NCBI RefSeq assembly: GCF_001010285.1
Contig: NZ_CP011104.1
Span: forward strand, 2,418,001 to 2,482,000
Direction: 5' to 3'
Origin: Photorhabdus thracensis
GTDB lineage: Bacteria; Pseudomonadota; Gammaproteobacteria; Enterobacterales; Enterobacteriaceae
DNA: 64,000 bases
Each line of letters opens with the position of its first letter. Position 1 is the stretch's first letter. The notes under the pieces are model-generated. The model was not told where the DNA came from. It saw only the letters and a list, made by a program, of their open reading frames with translations, and did not search any database. The position numbers were made by a program, and so were the translations under genes. This document shows, piece by piece, positions 44,898 to 53,178 of this stretch.

Positions 44898-46047
44898 AAT
44901 AACTTTTCAAAATAATAGATCACTTGGAGGGAACTCAGTCCGATTTTTGCGATCTGATCAATTGCGAAAAATCCCAAACCCCAACACGGACTGAGTGATG
45001 CCTATCATAGCACCTATACCTCAAGATGAATGCCAGAAAATGAGAAAACTTATCCATAAAACCCGTGATAAGAACTATTCCCGTCGATTAACGGCGTTAT
45101 TGATGCTCAATGAAGGATTGACAGTGACTTATGTCGCCAAGACCCTTCATGCCGCACGCTCTTCCGTCAATCGTTGGGTTCAGTGGTTTACATTATATGG
45201 GCTGGAAGGACTCGAAAGTTTACCCGTTGGCCGACCTGTTGTCTGGGATCTCTCCCCACTCTATAACCTCTTACTTTTCTTATTACAGCAATCCCCCCAA
45301 AAGTTAGGCTATCTCCGCTCTCGCTGAAGCCTTGAACTCATGACTCATACCCTCAATGAATTACTCAACCTCTCTCTGACGCAAAATGTCCTTTATCGTT
45401 ACTTTGCTCAGGTGGGGATTGTCTGGCGTAGAGCGGCACCCACAGTGAAACAACCTGATCCCGAATACGATGAGAAAATGGCAAAGATCGCGGAAGCCAA
45501 AGCGAACATTTCAGAAAAACATCCCGTTTTTTATGAAGATGAGGTGGATATTGATTTAAACCCGAAAATCGGCGCGGACTGGTGCTTCAAAGGACAACAA
45601 AAACGGGTTATCACCCCGGGAAAAAACGAAAAACATTACCTTGCGGGCTGCCTTAATGCCCAAACAGAGCAAATCACCTATGTTAAAGGAATAAAAAAGA
45701 ATTCTGATTTATTTATCAAAATGTTAGATGAACTGAATCATCAATATCCCCATGCGGAAACCCTCACATTAATCTTAGATAACTACTGTATTCATAAAAG
45801 TCAGAAGGTAAAGGACTGGCTGGCACGACATCCAAAATTTACCCTGTTGTTTTTACCGGTCTATTCACCGTGGCTAAATAAAATAGAACGGTTATGGCAA
45901 TCGCTCCATGAGACAATAACGCGAAATCATTGTTGTCAATTTATGTGGCAGTTACTGAATTATGTTGATGCCTTTTTGGCATCGTTTTCATCACAGCAAA
46001 AGCCAGGAAGACAAAAAATGGGTGTAGCACAATTATGAAATCTTATT
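44898..46047 (+). mobile_element. IS630-family element, copy 2
   Basis: A 1150-bp element with the same ends as copy 1 (AATAACTTTTCA and its inverse partner) and flanking TA (44896-44897 and 46048-46049). It separates the Ner-like gene from the CCCCCA repeat region. Confidence 0.92.
44998..46038 (+). pseudogene. IS630 transposase with an internal stop
   Basis: The frame matches copy 1, but a TGG has become TGA after LGYLRSR (at about 45325-45327), about residue 110 of 346. The following part restarts at an ATG (45340) in the same frame. The DDE core is intact and keeps VYSPWLNKIE. Full-length transposase cannot be made without read-through. Confidence 0.9.
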
Positions 46048-46070
46048 TAAAAAACACCATTATTTTATTA

Positions 46071-46449
46071 CTTCCCCCATTTAAATAAAACTCCCCCACT
46101 GATTACCCATTTTATTTTTCTTTAAATAAAGAGAAGATGATTTTCTAATTATAAAATAATGTGAGTACTCTATTGGACGTTAATAAATGGGATGGTGTTA
46201 AGCATACATTATGAATGAATTAAATAGCTCTATACCGACAGAAGGAAAATACCTACTCTTCCCCCATTTTGTCCCCCACGATATATGGATTTTTATTGCC
46301 CCCACATTGATATTATTAAAATCGCTTAAAGCCAGACAGAATAAGGGTTTCACGTGCTTCCCCCATTTAGGTGAGCTTAATAAGTGGTAAGTGGGGAGCA
46401 TTGCTGGATTTTTGACAATATCCCCCACATTTACCATTTATTCCCCCAT
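46071..46449. repeat. Row of CCCCCA repeats, possible iterons
   Basis: Eight copies of TCCCCCAY or GCCCCCAC occur in about 380 bp, at about 46073, 46092, 46260, 46272, 46299, 46359, 46421 and 46441. Some form pairs 12-19 bp apart. The DNA between is AT-rich and non-coding. The row ends at the 3' end of the primase/helicase gene. Iteron-type origin of a P4-like replicon is a natural explanation, not proven. Confidence 0.6.
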
Positions 46450-48468
46450 ATTAGAGTGGCGTTGATTAATGCGGATATCTTCACCCAACACGGTCAATAA
46501 TCCATCATTTTCCAGTTTGTCCAGCCAGCGGCTGAATTTCTTTGATACATCAATGCCTTTCGCTCGTAAGTCATCCCGCACCTGTGATTTTGTGCAGGAA
46601 TCGCTTTGGGCTGTTCGGTTACGAATAGATTCCCATAGTGCCAGATGATTGCCTGACAGACGCCGGACATGGGCCAGTGCCATATCACCAGCTGCGGCAT
46701 CCTGCGGTTGTCTGGGCTGATCTGACAACACCAGAGAGGTAATCTCTTCGCCGTCTTCATCAATACAAATGCTGACCGGATACAAGTCATAAGCGACTTG
46801 TGGCGGTTCATCAGCATCTTTCATTTTGGTACAGCTTAATATCAGCGCTTCTTTATCATTTTCACGGCGGATATTAAACTCCGCATCCAGTGCTGCCCGA
46901 AAGGCGCTGGAGCCTCTTGCGCCTTTATCTTGGTCTTTGCCGGAATGGTGCACAACAAGCACGGTGGCGTTTGTTTTGGCTTTGATATAGTCGCAACCCT
47001 GAATAAATGCGCCCATATCTTTAGCGGTGTTTTCGTCCGAGCCGCCAAAACAGTGGGCGAGGGTGTCCAGTACAATCAGACGGACAGGCAATCCGGTTTC
47101 CTGTTCGACATCTTTCGCTGCACAAATCACTTGCTCAGCACTTTCCTGACTAGCAGGAAACACCGGGCAGTCTATACGGTAAAGGGCATCTATCGGGCTG
47201 TTATCGTTCAGGCTGCTTTCCCATGCCCGGATACGACGCGGAACTCCCAGACCACCTTCACCGACCACATAAACCACCGCTCCCCGATTGACGCGTTTAC
47301 CTGCCCATGCTTTACCCGTGGCGATATGATATGCCCAGGACACCGCCAAAAAAGATTTATAAGAACCACTGGGGCCGTAAATACTGGCTAAGGCGTTACT
47401 GGGCAAATGGCCTTTAATCAGATAATCCTGATGAGTATCAAAGCCCTCAGAACCTCTGCGTAAAGGTAATGATGTGCTGTAGGCCGTGGGGAGACGAGTC
47501 ACAGAAAGGGAACCGGTGATTTTACCGGTCTGGTGATAAAAGGTTGTTCGGGTTGCTTCATCACCATATTGCTTACGGTAATCATCCCAGTCAGCTTGAT
47601 AGTCTGTTGGTGGCAGTGCAACCTTTCCCTGTATTGCATTCGCGGCCTGTTCCGCCTTAATTTTTCCTGTGTTCTTTTCATCTGCATCAACATCATTATC
47701 CCCTGCGATAATAAAAACACCTTGCGGATGTTGCGCTTTAAGCGCTTTTGCTACATTGAGCAGGTTATTAGCGGAAATGGCGGCATAGATTGCACTGTTT
47801 CGGCTAATAACGGCCAGTGATAAGCCAGTGGCATAACCTTCTGTGATGATAATGTCATCATAAGAATCGGGTTCATGGACAACAGCAAAAGCCCCTTTTA
47901 ACTGACTGCCGGGTAATAATCGCTTGCTGCCGTCAGGGTGAATCAATTGGGCACCGCAATATTCTCCGGCAATATTAACCAGTGGTAACACCAAGGTATT
48001 TTCTGGAAAAATCACATTGCCTGTTTTTTGACAGTAAGCCGGTGGGAACAAAAAAACACGTTCAGCTAAACTCTTGCGAATTAAATAAGGGCTGGCGCCC
48101 TTAATACACTGACTTAATAACGAATTGACCCGTTCAGCAATCGGCACTTGAATAACAGAGGCTTTTTTTCTGGCTGGCGCCGTTGACGGGAGTTCTGACA
48201 ACTCAGATATCCACCTTGCCGCCTCAATTAATTGACAGCCTTTAAATTTTGCCAATAAATCCAGTCCATCTCCATGACCGCATTTAGCCCGATTACAAAT
48301 CCATGTACCATTACCGTTTTTATCATCAAATCGGAACCGGTCTTTCCCACCGCACATGGGACAAGGCCCATGACGATTATTGGCGGGCACAACAATGCCT
48401 GCCTGAGACAGGATCGCGGGCCAGCGGTGGCGGGATTGCCGGACAATATCAGAAATGAAGGAGGGCAT
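46438..48468 (-). CDS. P4-type primase / RepA-like helicase fusion
   Basis: I start it at the ATG at 48468 (MPSFISDIV), which has an AGAGGAGG site; 676 residues. The zinc finger uses Cys36, Cys39, Cys58 and Cys63 (CPMCGGKDRFRFDD region). A TOPRIM-like primase part follows (DIIITEGYATGLSLA, FIIAGDNDVDAD). From about 360 a RecA/RepA-like ATPase begins with Walker A GPSGSYKS, then LIVLDTLAHC and LVVHHSGKD. It should prime and unwind DNA for island replication, as alpha protein does in P4. It is the last gene of the reverse-strand operon. Confidence 0.92.
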   Translation of the reverse strand: MPSFISDIVRQSRHRWPAILSQAGIVVPANNRHGPCPMCGGKDRFRFDDKNGNGTWICNRAKCGHGDGLDLLAKFKGCQLIEAARWISELSELPSTAPARKKASVIQVPIAERVNSLLSQCIKGASPYLIRKSLAERVFLFPPAYCQKTGNVIFPENTLVLPLVNIAGEYCGAQLIHPDGSKRLLPGSQLKGAFAVVHEPDSYDDIIITEGYATGLSLAVISRNSAIYAAISANNLLNVAKALKAQHPQGVFIIAGDNDVDADEKNTGKIKAEQAANAIQGKVALPPTDYQADWDDYRKQYGDEATRTTFYHQTGKITGSLSVTRLPTAYSTSLPLRRGSEGFDTHQDYLIKGHLPSNALASIYGPSGSYKSFLAVSWAYHIATGKAWAGKRVNRGAVVYVVGEGGLGVPRRIRAWESSLNDNSPIDALYRIDCPVFPASQESAEQVICAAKDVEQETGLPVRLIVLDTLAHCFGGSDENTAKDMGAFIQGCDYIKAKTNATVLVVHHSGKDQDKGARGSSAFRAALDAEFNIRRENDKEALILSCTKMKDADEPPQVAYDLYPVSICIDEDGEEITSLVLSDQPRQPQDAAAGDMALAHVRRLSGNHLALWESIRNRTAQSDSCTKSQVRDDLRAKGIDVSKKFSRWLDKLENDGLLTVLGEDIRINQRHSNMGE

Positions 48469-49072
48469 GGCTTTCCTCCTCTGTGGTTTCTCCAACCAGC
48501 ATTTTACTGAGCAGTTCAATACGTTCCCATAAAACGAAAGTCAGGATTTCCTTAAATGCGAGATTATTTTGCTCAATAATACTGTTGATAAGTGCCCGGC
48601 AATGGTCGAGTACTTCTTCTGAGTTTTCAGGGCGGTAATCATGCATAAAACACCCCTGCCAGAGAAAAAGCCTTAGAAAGAGAGAATAGCTGACGTTGTA
48701 GATAAAATAGCCAGTCTTGGGGTGGTAGGTAGAGGTTAAGAGGGGGTATAGCCATAAGGCAGCCTCCATTGTGTGCGAACTATCGCTACCACCAGAGACG
48801 CTAACCTCAAGGGTGGCAGCCCAGACAGGGTTAGCGTTACCGGACACAATGGAAACCGGCGCTTCTTTCGAAGCCCCTGCCTGAGCCACCATAGACAACA
48901 GGTGTACAAAAGCACCAGCATTGAATAGCCTAAAACAGGCGTGTAATGCTGCCATCATGTTAATCGGAACGCTAACTCCGGCTGCGGATTTTGCCGCAGC
49001 GCGTGAACTATACCTCAGTAATTTACTGATTATCAACTTATAATTAAGGTGAAAAGCCTCATTCAGACTCAT
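48449..49072 (-). CDS. Ash-family (P4 icd/ash-like) protein
   Basis: A 207-residue protein overlapping alpA by four bases and the primase by 20 bp. Residues 55-105 contain MVAQAGASKEAPVSIVSGNA, NPVWAATLEVSVSGG and DSSHTMEAA, the signature of the phage Ash family found next to AlpA in P4-like islands. The C-terminal part is an unrelated helical stretch (LWERIELLSKMLVGETTEEE). P4-region genes of this kind affect cell division or prophage control. Whether the whole frame is translated is not certain. Confidence 0.75.
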   Translation of the reverse strand: MSLNEAFHLNYKLIISKLLRYSSRAAAKSAAGVSVPINMMAALHACFRLFNAGAFVHLLSMVAQAGASKEAPVSIVSGNANPVWAATLEVSVSGGSDSSHTMEAALWLYPLLTSTYHPKTGYFIYNVSYSLFLRLFLWQGCFMHDYRPENSEEVLDHCRALINSIIEQNNLAFKEILTFVLWERIELLSKMLVGETTEEESHALLHF

Positions 49073-49269
49073 CCCTGTGTTTCCTCGCGGTTGTTGATTT
49101 TATTGATAATCCATTCATCAATTTCTTTTTCTACCCATGCTACTGAGCGTGCTCCCAGACTGACAGATTTAGGGAATTCCCCTTGCTGCATCAAATGGTA
49201 AATCCATGATTTCTTTAAACCGACTTTTTTCATGACATCCGCCAGACGTATTAAGGTTGTCTCTGCCAT
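49069..49269 (-). CDS. alpA: AlpA-family excisionase/transcription activator
   Basis: A 66-residue MerR-like winged HTH: LIRLADVMKKVGLKKSWIY followed by GEFPKSVSLGARSVAWVE, as in AlpA. Family members act as directionality factors and activate island genes. It lies 3 bp after the integrase-like gene. Confidence 0.93.
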   Translation of the reverse strand: MAETTLIRLADVMKKVGLKKSWIYHLMQQGEFPKSVSLGARSVAWVEKEIDEWIINKINNREETQG

Positions 49270-49272
49270 TTC

Positions 49273-50151
49273 TCAATCCTCCTTTTGACTGTAAACTCGT
49301 TCAACATAACGCCCGCGACCATCACCATGACCTAAATCCATTGAGACTAAAGCCCTGGCTTCCTGACGAGTAAAATCGCTTTCTTGGTAAAACCTCAGCG
49401 CATCCTGTGCCCATGCGTAGCGCAAACTATGTGGGGCATAACAGCCGGTTAATCCCAGATGAGCGGTATGGGCACGCCAGTAGTTCATCGCTCGTTTGAG
49501 ATCGGGTTTATCAATCAGCCTGCCGCCGCGCTGCTCTGCAATTTCAATGGCTCTATCAACCGCTTTTTTCACAGCGTCCACATTCAGTACACGAGTTTGT
49601 CTGGGGCGGCCGCCTTTAGTACCAAAAACTACATGGAGCTTAGGCTCTGGCTGATTAAGCTGTTTTTGCCAGCTTTTCAGCGAAGCACAACACTGAACGG
49701 CTTCCTGAGAACGTAGCCCCATCAAACGGGTAAGCTGGAGGGTGATTGCCAGTCCGGCATCGTATTTTGCTGCTTTCTGATAAATAGCCTGAAAAAGTAC
49801 ATCAGGAATGGCTTGTTTTGTCCCTGCACGACTGGCGCCACTCAGTCCCAATGCCTGATTACTCAATCGGGGAGAGGTACTTAACTTCGTCCGGCCTGCC
49901 AGAAGAAAGATATGGCGGAGCGCCGACATTTCATTTTGCAGGGTGCGTTTGGCTATGCCCTGAGACAGTCGGGCATGGATATAACTTTCAATGTGTTTGG
50001 TCTTTAAATAGTTGAGGCTTTTCACCTGAATATTCAGTTTCAACAAAAACTCACCTAGCCGCCTCGCTATCCGAATGCGGTCATGACAGGTTTTATGACT
50101 GCCTCCAGCCTGCCGGGCAAAGGTCTGCATTTCCCTGACTAATCGACTCAT
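49273..50151 (-). CDS. Tyrosine recombinase (Integrase_1 family)
   Basis: A 292-residue recombinase with an N-terminal SAM-like domain (QAGGSHKTCHDRIRIARRLGEFLL in part), the catalytic Arg in MGLRSQEAV, the HSLR box (APHSLRYAWAQD), a His in LGHGDGR and the Tyr in RGRYVERVY. It differs from the P4 type integrase at the left end; its kind often lies inside island operons next to AlpA. It may serve a second recombination or resolution step. Confidence 0.88.
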   Translation of the reverse strand: MSRLVREMQTFARQAGGSHKTCHDRIRIARRLGEFLLKLNIQVKSLNYLKTKHIESYIHARLSQGIAKRTLQNEMSALRHIFLLAGRTKLSTSPRLSNQALGLSGASRAGTKQAIPDVLFQAIYQKAAKYDAGLAITLQLTRLMGLRSQEAVQCCASLKSWQKQLNQPEPKLHVVFGTKGGRPRQTRVLNVDAVKKAVDRAIEIAEQRGGRLIDKPDLKRAMNYWRAHTAHLGLTGCYAPHSLRYAWAQDALRFYQESDFTRQEARALVSMDLGHGDGRGRYVERVYSQKED

Positions 50152-50166
50152 ATCACTCCTTATTTT

Positions 50167-50361
50167 TCACCTGATAACATTAAATCTCTGGCGCGCGACA
50201 GTTCTGACAAAACAGGGGTTATCTGCTTTGCCCTTGAACGATACCTGTGCGCCAGAGTGAACGCTGTTGAGGTATTGTGGGGTATCGGTTTGAGTACGCT
50301 GTACTACCGCCTGCATAGGCAGGTTATCCCCTCTGGCAAAAGCCAGCCTCGGTATCGTCAA
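50167..50361 (-). CDS. Small P4-region protein (64 residues)
   Basis: The ORF starts with TTG behind AAAAGGAG and ends 15 bp before the integrase-like gene. It contains QRTQTDTPQYLNSVHSGAQV and FKGKADNPCFVRTVA, a pattern I associate with short ORFs in this place in P4-like islands. Function unknown. It is supported by the ribosome site and operon spacing. Confidence 0.5.
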   Translation of the reverse strand: MTIPRLAFARGDNLPMQAVVQRTQTDTPQYLNSVHSGAQVSFKGKADNPCFVRTVARQRFNVIR

Positions 50362-50463
50362 GCTCTCCTTTTTGATGGTGTTTTAATCTTAATTAGCAGT
50401 GACAGAAGCACTGATTTGTTGAGCAGGCATACGCCTGTAATGTGGATGTTACCTTTATGTGGC

Positions 50464-50502
50464 GGCGTCACTTTCAGCGGTAAACCGGCGAAAAGTGACG
50501 CC
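50464..50502. repeat. Large hairpin in the operon leader
   Basis: A perfect 11-bp stem GGCGTCACTTT / AAAGTGACGCC encloses an inner CGG/CCG pair. It lies about 100 bp upstream of the small ORF at 50361, so it may control transcription or translation of the operon. There is no T-run. Confidence 0.55.
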
Positions 50503-50946
50503 TGAACATCGGAGTCAGTAAACAGAAGCAGGGCAGGTGCTTGCTGATGCCTGATGGCATAGCAAAGTGTTGCCCGTAGTAGTGTAAAACTGTCGCAATA
50601 TGCTGATATTGAGAAATAGCCTACCTGACCGCCTGATAACTCAGGCAGCAGTTAGTTAAGGTGTGAGCCAGGCAAACCGGATGCTTTAGCTTACGTAAAT
50701 GAAATGAGGCTAAACTCGTGGCTTAATCTCATTAGAGCGAAAGGCAGGTAAAGCTGTCCTGTCTGACGATTGGATATAAGAAGAACTCGCTTCCTCCAGG
50801 ATAGAAGACCCGTGAGTGAGTTAAATGTATAAATGCACCTTCATCGCTTTCATTTCGCGATCCCCACTTTCAAAGGATAAGCGGGGTTATCAGCCTCATG
50901 CTATCTGACGGCCTTCTCTTTTCAGATCAGGGAGAATTTTAGGTAT

Positions 50947-51082
50947 GGTCGCTCGAAAGCGCTTCTTCACAGACCTTTTAGAAGCATTGAGTGCTGTCAA
51001 TGGCAGCAATAGCGGATCACTCGAAAGCGTTTCCTCACAGATCCCTCGGAAACATTGGCGGCTGTCGATGACAGCAATTAAG
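50947..51082 (-). repeat. Two tandem ~67-bp repeats with hairpins, candidate small RNA
   Basis: Unit 1 (50947-51012) and unit 2 (51014-51082) share CTCGAAAGCG, TTC-TCACAGA and GCTGTC-ATG-CAGCAAT. Each unit has a stem (GCTGTC GAT GACAGC in unit 2). They lie in the leader of the island operon, on its transcribed strand. Phage P4 makes a CI immunity RNA of about this size from its operon leader. A 71-residue reverse ORF (50896-51111) spans both units but lacks a ribosome site. Confidence 0.5.
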
Positions 51083-51231
51083 TGTAGCAAGGTTAGCGCA
51101 GGATGTAACACGTAGCAATAGGGAACAGATAATTTAATCAGTTAGTTAGACTATTGATTAGATACGCTGACGAAATCAGCTTACTGATGACTATAACATG
51201 GGTGTTTTCTAGCTGACGCGCTACGCTTGTC

Positions 51232-51278
51232 TTCTCTTAGTTGACTTGTTAAAAAATTTAACAAGTCAACTAAGAGAA
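51232..51278. repeat. Perfect 22-bp inverted repeat
   Basis: Arms 51232-51253 and 51257-51278 are fully complementary with a three-base loop. Such a perfect palindrome could be a cruciform, an operator for a dimeric regulator, or a hairpin RNA. No T-run follows on either strand. Confidence 0.85.
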
Positions 51279-51398
51279 TTGAAAAAACACAGAGTTATCT
51301 TGTATCTCAAATGAAATAAAATCACACCATATCTGTTGTATTAATTTTTCATTTAAATTTAATTAGTTACATGAAGTAGTAGTAAATAATTTTTTGTT

Positions 51399-51420
51399 TG
51401 GGGGCATAAAAAGGGGCATC
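51399..51420 (+). promoter_or_regulatory. Probable integrase arm sites, right
   Basis: TGGGGGCAT and AGGGGCATC lie 12 bp apart, the same arrangement as at 43172-43193 near the left end. Confidence 0.5.
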
Positions 51421-51471
51421 ATAATAATGTTTTTTAATAAATTTTTTTAAAAACAATATGTTACTTTATTA

Positions 51472-51493
51472 TTCGAGTCCGGCCTTCGCACCA
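51472..51493 (+). repeat. attR of island 1 (second copy of leuX 3' end)
   Basis: TTCGAGTCCGGCCTTCGCAC plus CA repeats the 3' end of leuX with one G missing. It marks the junction between island 1 and island 2. Confidence 0.9.
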
Positions 51494-51507
51494 GCGGAAC
51501 ATCAATG

Positions 51508-51530
51508 GACGTCAACTGACGTCTTTTTTT
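51508..51530 (+). terminator. Terminator next to the att junction
   Basis: A GACGTCA / TGACGTC hairpin is followed by seven T residues, 15 bp after the att copy. It probably served as the leuX terminator before island 1 inserted. Confidence 0.7.
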
Positions 51531-51616
51531 GTGCCTGAAATCCAGTATCTGCAAGGCTTTCCTCGCTTTTTCACTCAACCTAAGTCAACCTGATTCAATC
51601 TACATCAACTTACTGA

Positions 51617-51637
51617 TGCGGGTACAACTGCGGGTAT
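51617..51637 (+). promoter_or_regulatory. Direct repeats before the second integrase
   Basis: Two copies of TGCGGGTA spaced 12 bp apart, with an inverse TGTACCCACA at about 51656, lie upstream of the island 2 integrase. Layout matches the arm sites of island 1 with a different sequence. Confidence 0.45.
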
Positions 51638-51691
51638 ATTCCGGTTCGATAATGTTTGTACCCACACAGAACCCTTGAAAGGATACTCATC

Positions 51692-52945
51692 ATGGCTCTG
51701 TGTGATGTGAAGGTTCGTACCGCCAAGCCTGAAGCAAAAGCCTATAAGCTTACTGACGGCGAAGGCATGGTATTGCTGGTTCACCCTGAACGGCTCCAAA
51801 TACTGGCGATTACGTTATCGCTTCGGCGGTAAAGAAAAGATGCTGGCGCTGGGGAAATACCCTGAGGTTTCGCTGGCGGATGCCAGAGCTCGGCGTGATG
51901 AAGCGCGTAAGCTGTTAGCTAACGGCGTTGATCCCAGTGAGAACAAGAAAGCCGTTAAGGTAGAGCAAGAGCAGGAAGCGATAACTTTTGAAGTAGTCGC
52001 CAGAGAATGGCACGCCAGTAATCAAAAATGGTCTGTATCGCATAGTGCTCGTGTACTGAAGAGCCTGGAGGATAATCTGCTATCGGTAAGCGGAACATTG
52101 CGGAACTGAAGACGCGAGATCTACTTGTACCTATCAAAGCGGTGGAGTCATCCGGTCGTCTTGAAGTCGCCGCCCGTTTACAGCAACGAACTACAGCAAT
52201 CATGCGTTTTGCCGTGCAGAGCGGCTTAATCGACTATAACCCCGCGCAAGAGATTGCCGGTGCGGTTGCAACTGCGAAAAGACAGCACCGTGCTGCTCTG
52301 GAACTTAACCGCATACCTGAATTACTTCATCGCATCGATCACTATTCTGGAAGACCATTAACCCGATTGGCTGTCGAACTCACCTTGTTAGTTTTTATTC
52401 GCTCAAGCGAGTTGCGTTTTGCCCGCTGGTCAGAAGTAGATTTTGAAACAGCTATGTGGACGATTCCGGGCGAATGCGAGCCTCTGGAAGGTGTTAAACA
52501 CTCTCAACGTGGGTCGAAGATGCGGACTCCGCATCTTGTACCTTTGTCGAAGCAAGCTCTCGCCATTCTCCAGCAGATTAAAAGCCTGAATGGGAATCGT
52601 GAGCTGATCTTCGTGGGAGATCACGATCCGCGTAAGCCGATGAGTGAAAATACGGTGAACAAGGCTCTGCGGGTTATGGGCTATGACACGAAAACGGAAG
52701 TTTGTGGGCATGGTTTCAGGACAATGGCCTGTAGCTCACTGATTGAGTCGGGATTGTGGTCGAGGGATGCGGTAGAGCGGCAGATGAGCCATCAGGAACG
52801 TAGCTCTGTGCGTGCGGCTTACATCCATAAGGCGGAGCATTTGGGGGAACGCAGGCTAATGCTGCAGTGGTGGGCGGATTATCTGGATGTGAACCGGGGG
52901 AAGGGGATTAGTCCTTTTGATTTTAGGAAGCTAAACAGTGACTGA
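51692..52945 (+). pseudogene. P4-type integrase of island 2, frameshifted
   Basis: The ATG at 51692 begins MALCDVKVRTAKPEAKAYKL, but the frame breaks at about 51785 and again at about 52080. Restoring both gives a protein parallel to the first integrase (GKYPEVSLADARARRDEA, SSELRFARWSEVDF, HGFRTMAC, SHQERSS, RAAYIHKAE). The catalytic residues remain in the third segment (52142-52945), but a full protein cannot be made. Island 2 is therefore probably immobile on its own. Confidence 0.92.
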
Positions 52946-53178
52946 TGGTTCTCCAATGCTATTGGTGGTGTTAAGACAAAACTGAAAGCCGGCCTATAAA
53001 AACAGCACGCACCCTATACAATTGTTGAGGAGCCCTGTCCTCAGGGCGCGGGTTGTTAGAAAGGCTCTGATACTGACACCGGCAAAGTGACTCTTGGATA
53101 TCTCCATCAATCCAGATATGTGTTTGCTGTGTGTCTTTGGCTTGATAAACTACACTCAGTAGTAACATGAGGTAAGAA

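Larger units (their letters stand above)
50503..51471. other. Non-coding control region of island 1
   Basis: About 970 bp without a supported gene between the operon start and the right att copy. It holds tandem 67-bp repeats (50947-51082), a perfect palindrome (51232-51278), an AT-rich stretch and the right arm sites. It probably holds the operon promoter and a structured leader comparable to the P4 immunity region. Confidence 0.55.

Noticed and set aside
46071-46449. Reading the CCCCCA repeats as a CRISPR array
   Set aside because: The repeated word is only 7-8 bp, spacing is irregular, and there are no cas genes. I saw no CRISPR array anywhere in the window.
46930-47391. A 153-residue plus-strand ORF inside the primase/helicase
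   Set aside because: It is antisense to the ATPase domain with clear Walker motifs; no ribosome site seen.
50947-51082. Reading the tandem structured repeats as a retron RNA
   Set aside because: There is no reverse transcriptase gene in the window.
50896-51111. A 71-residue reverse ORF over the tandem repeats
   Set aside because: It starts with GTG without a ribosome site; kept only as an alternative reading of the repeats, since the repeated peptide follows from the DNA repeat.
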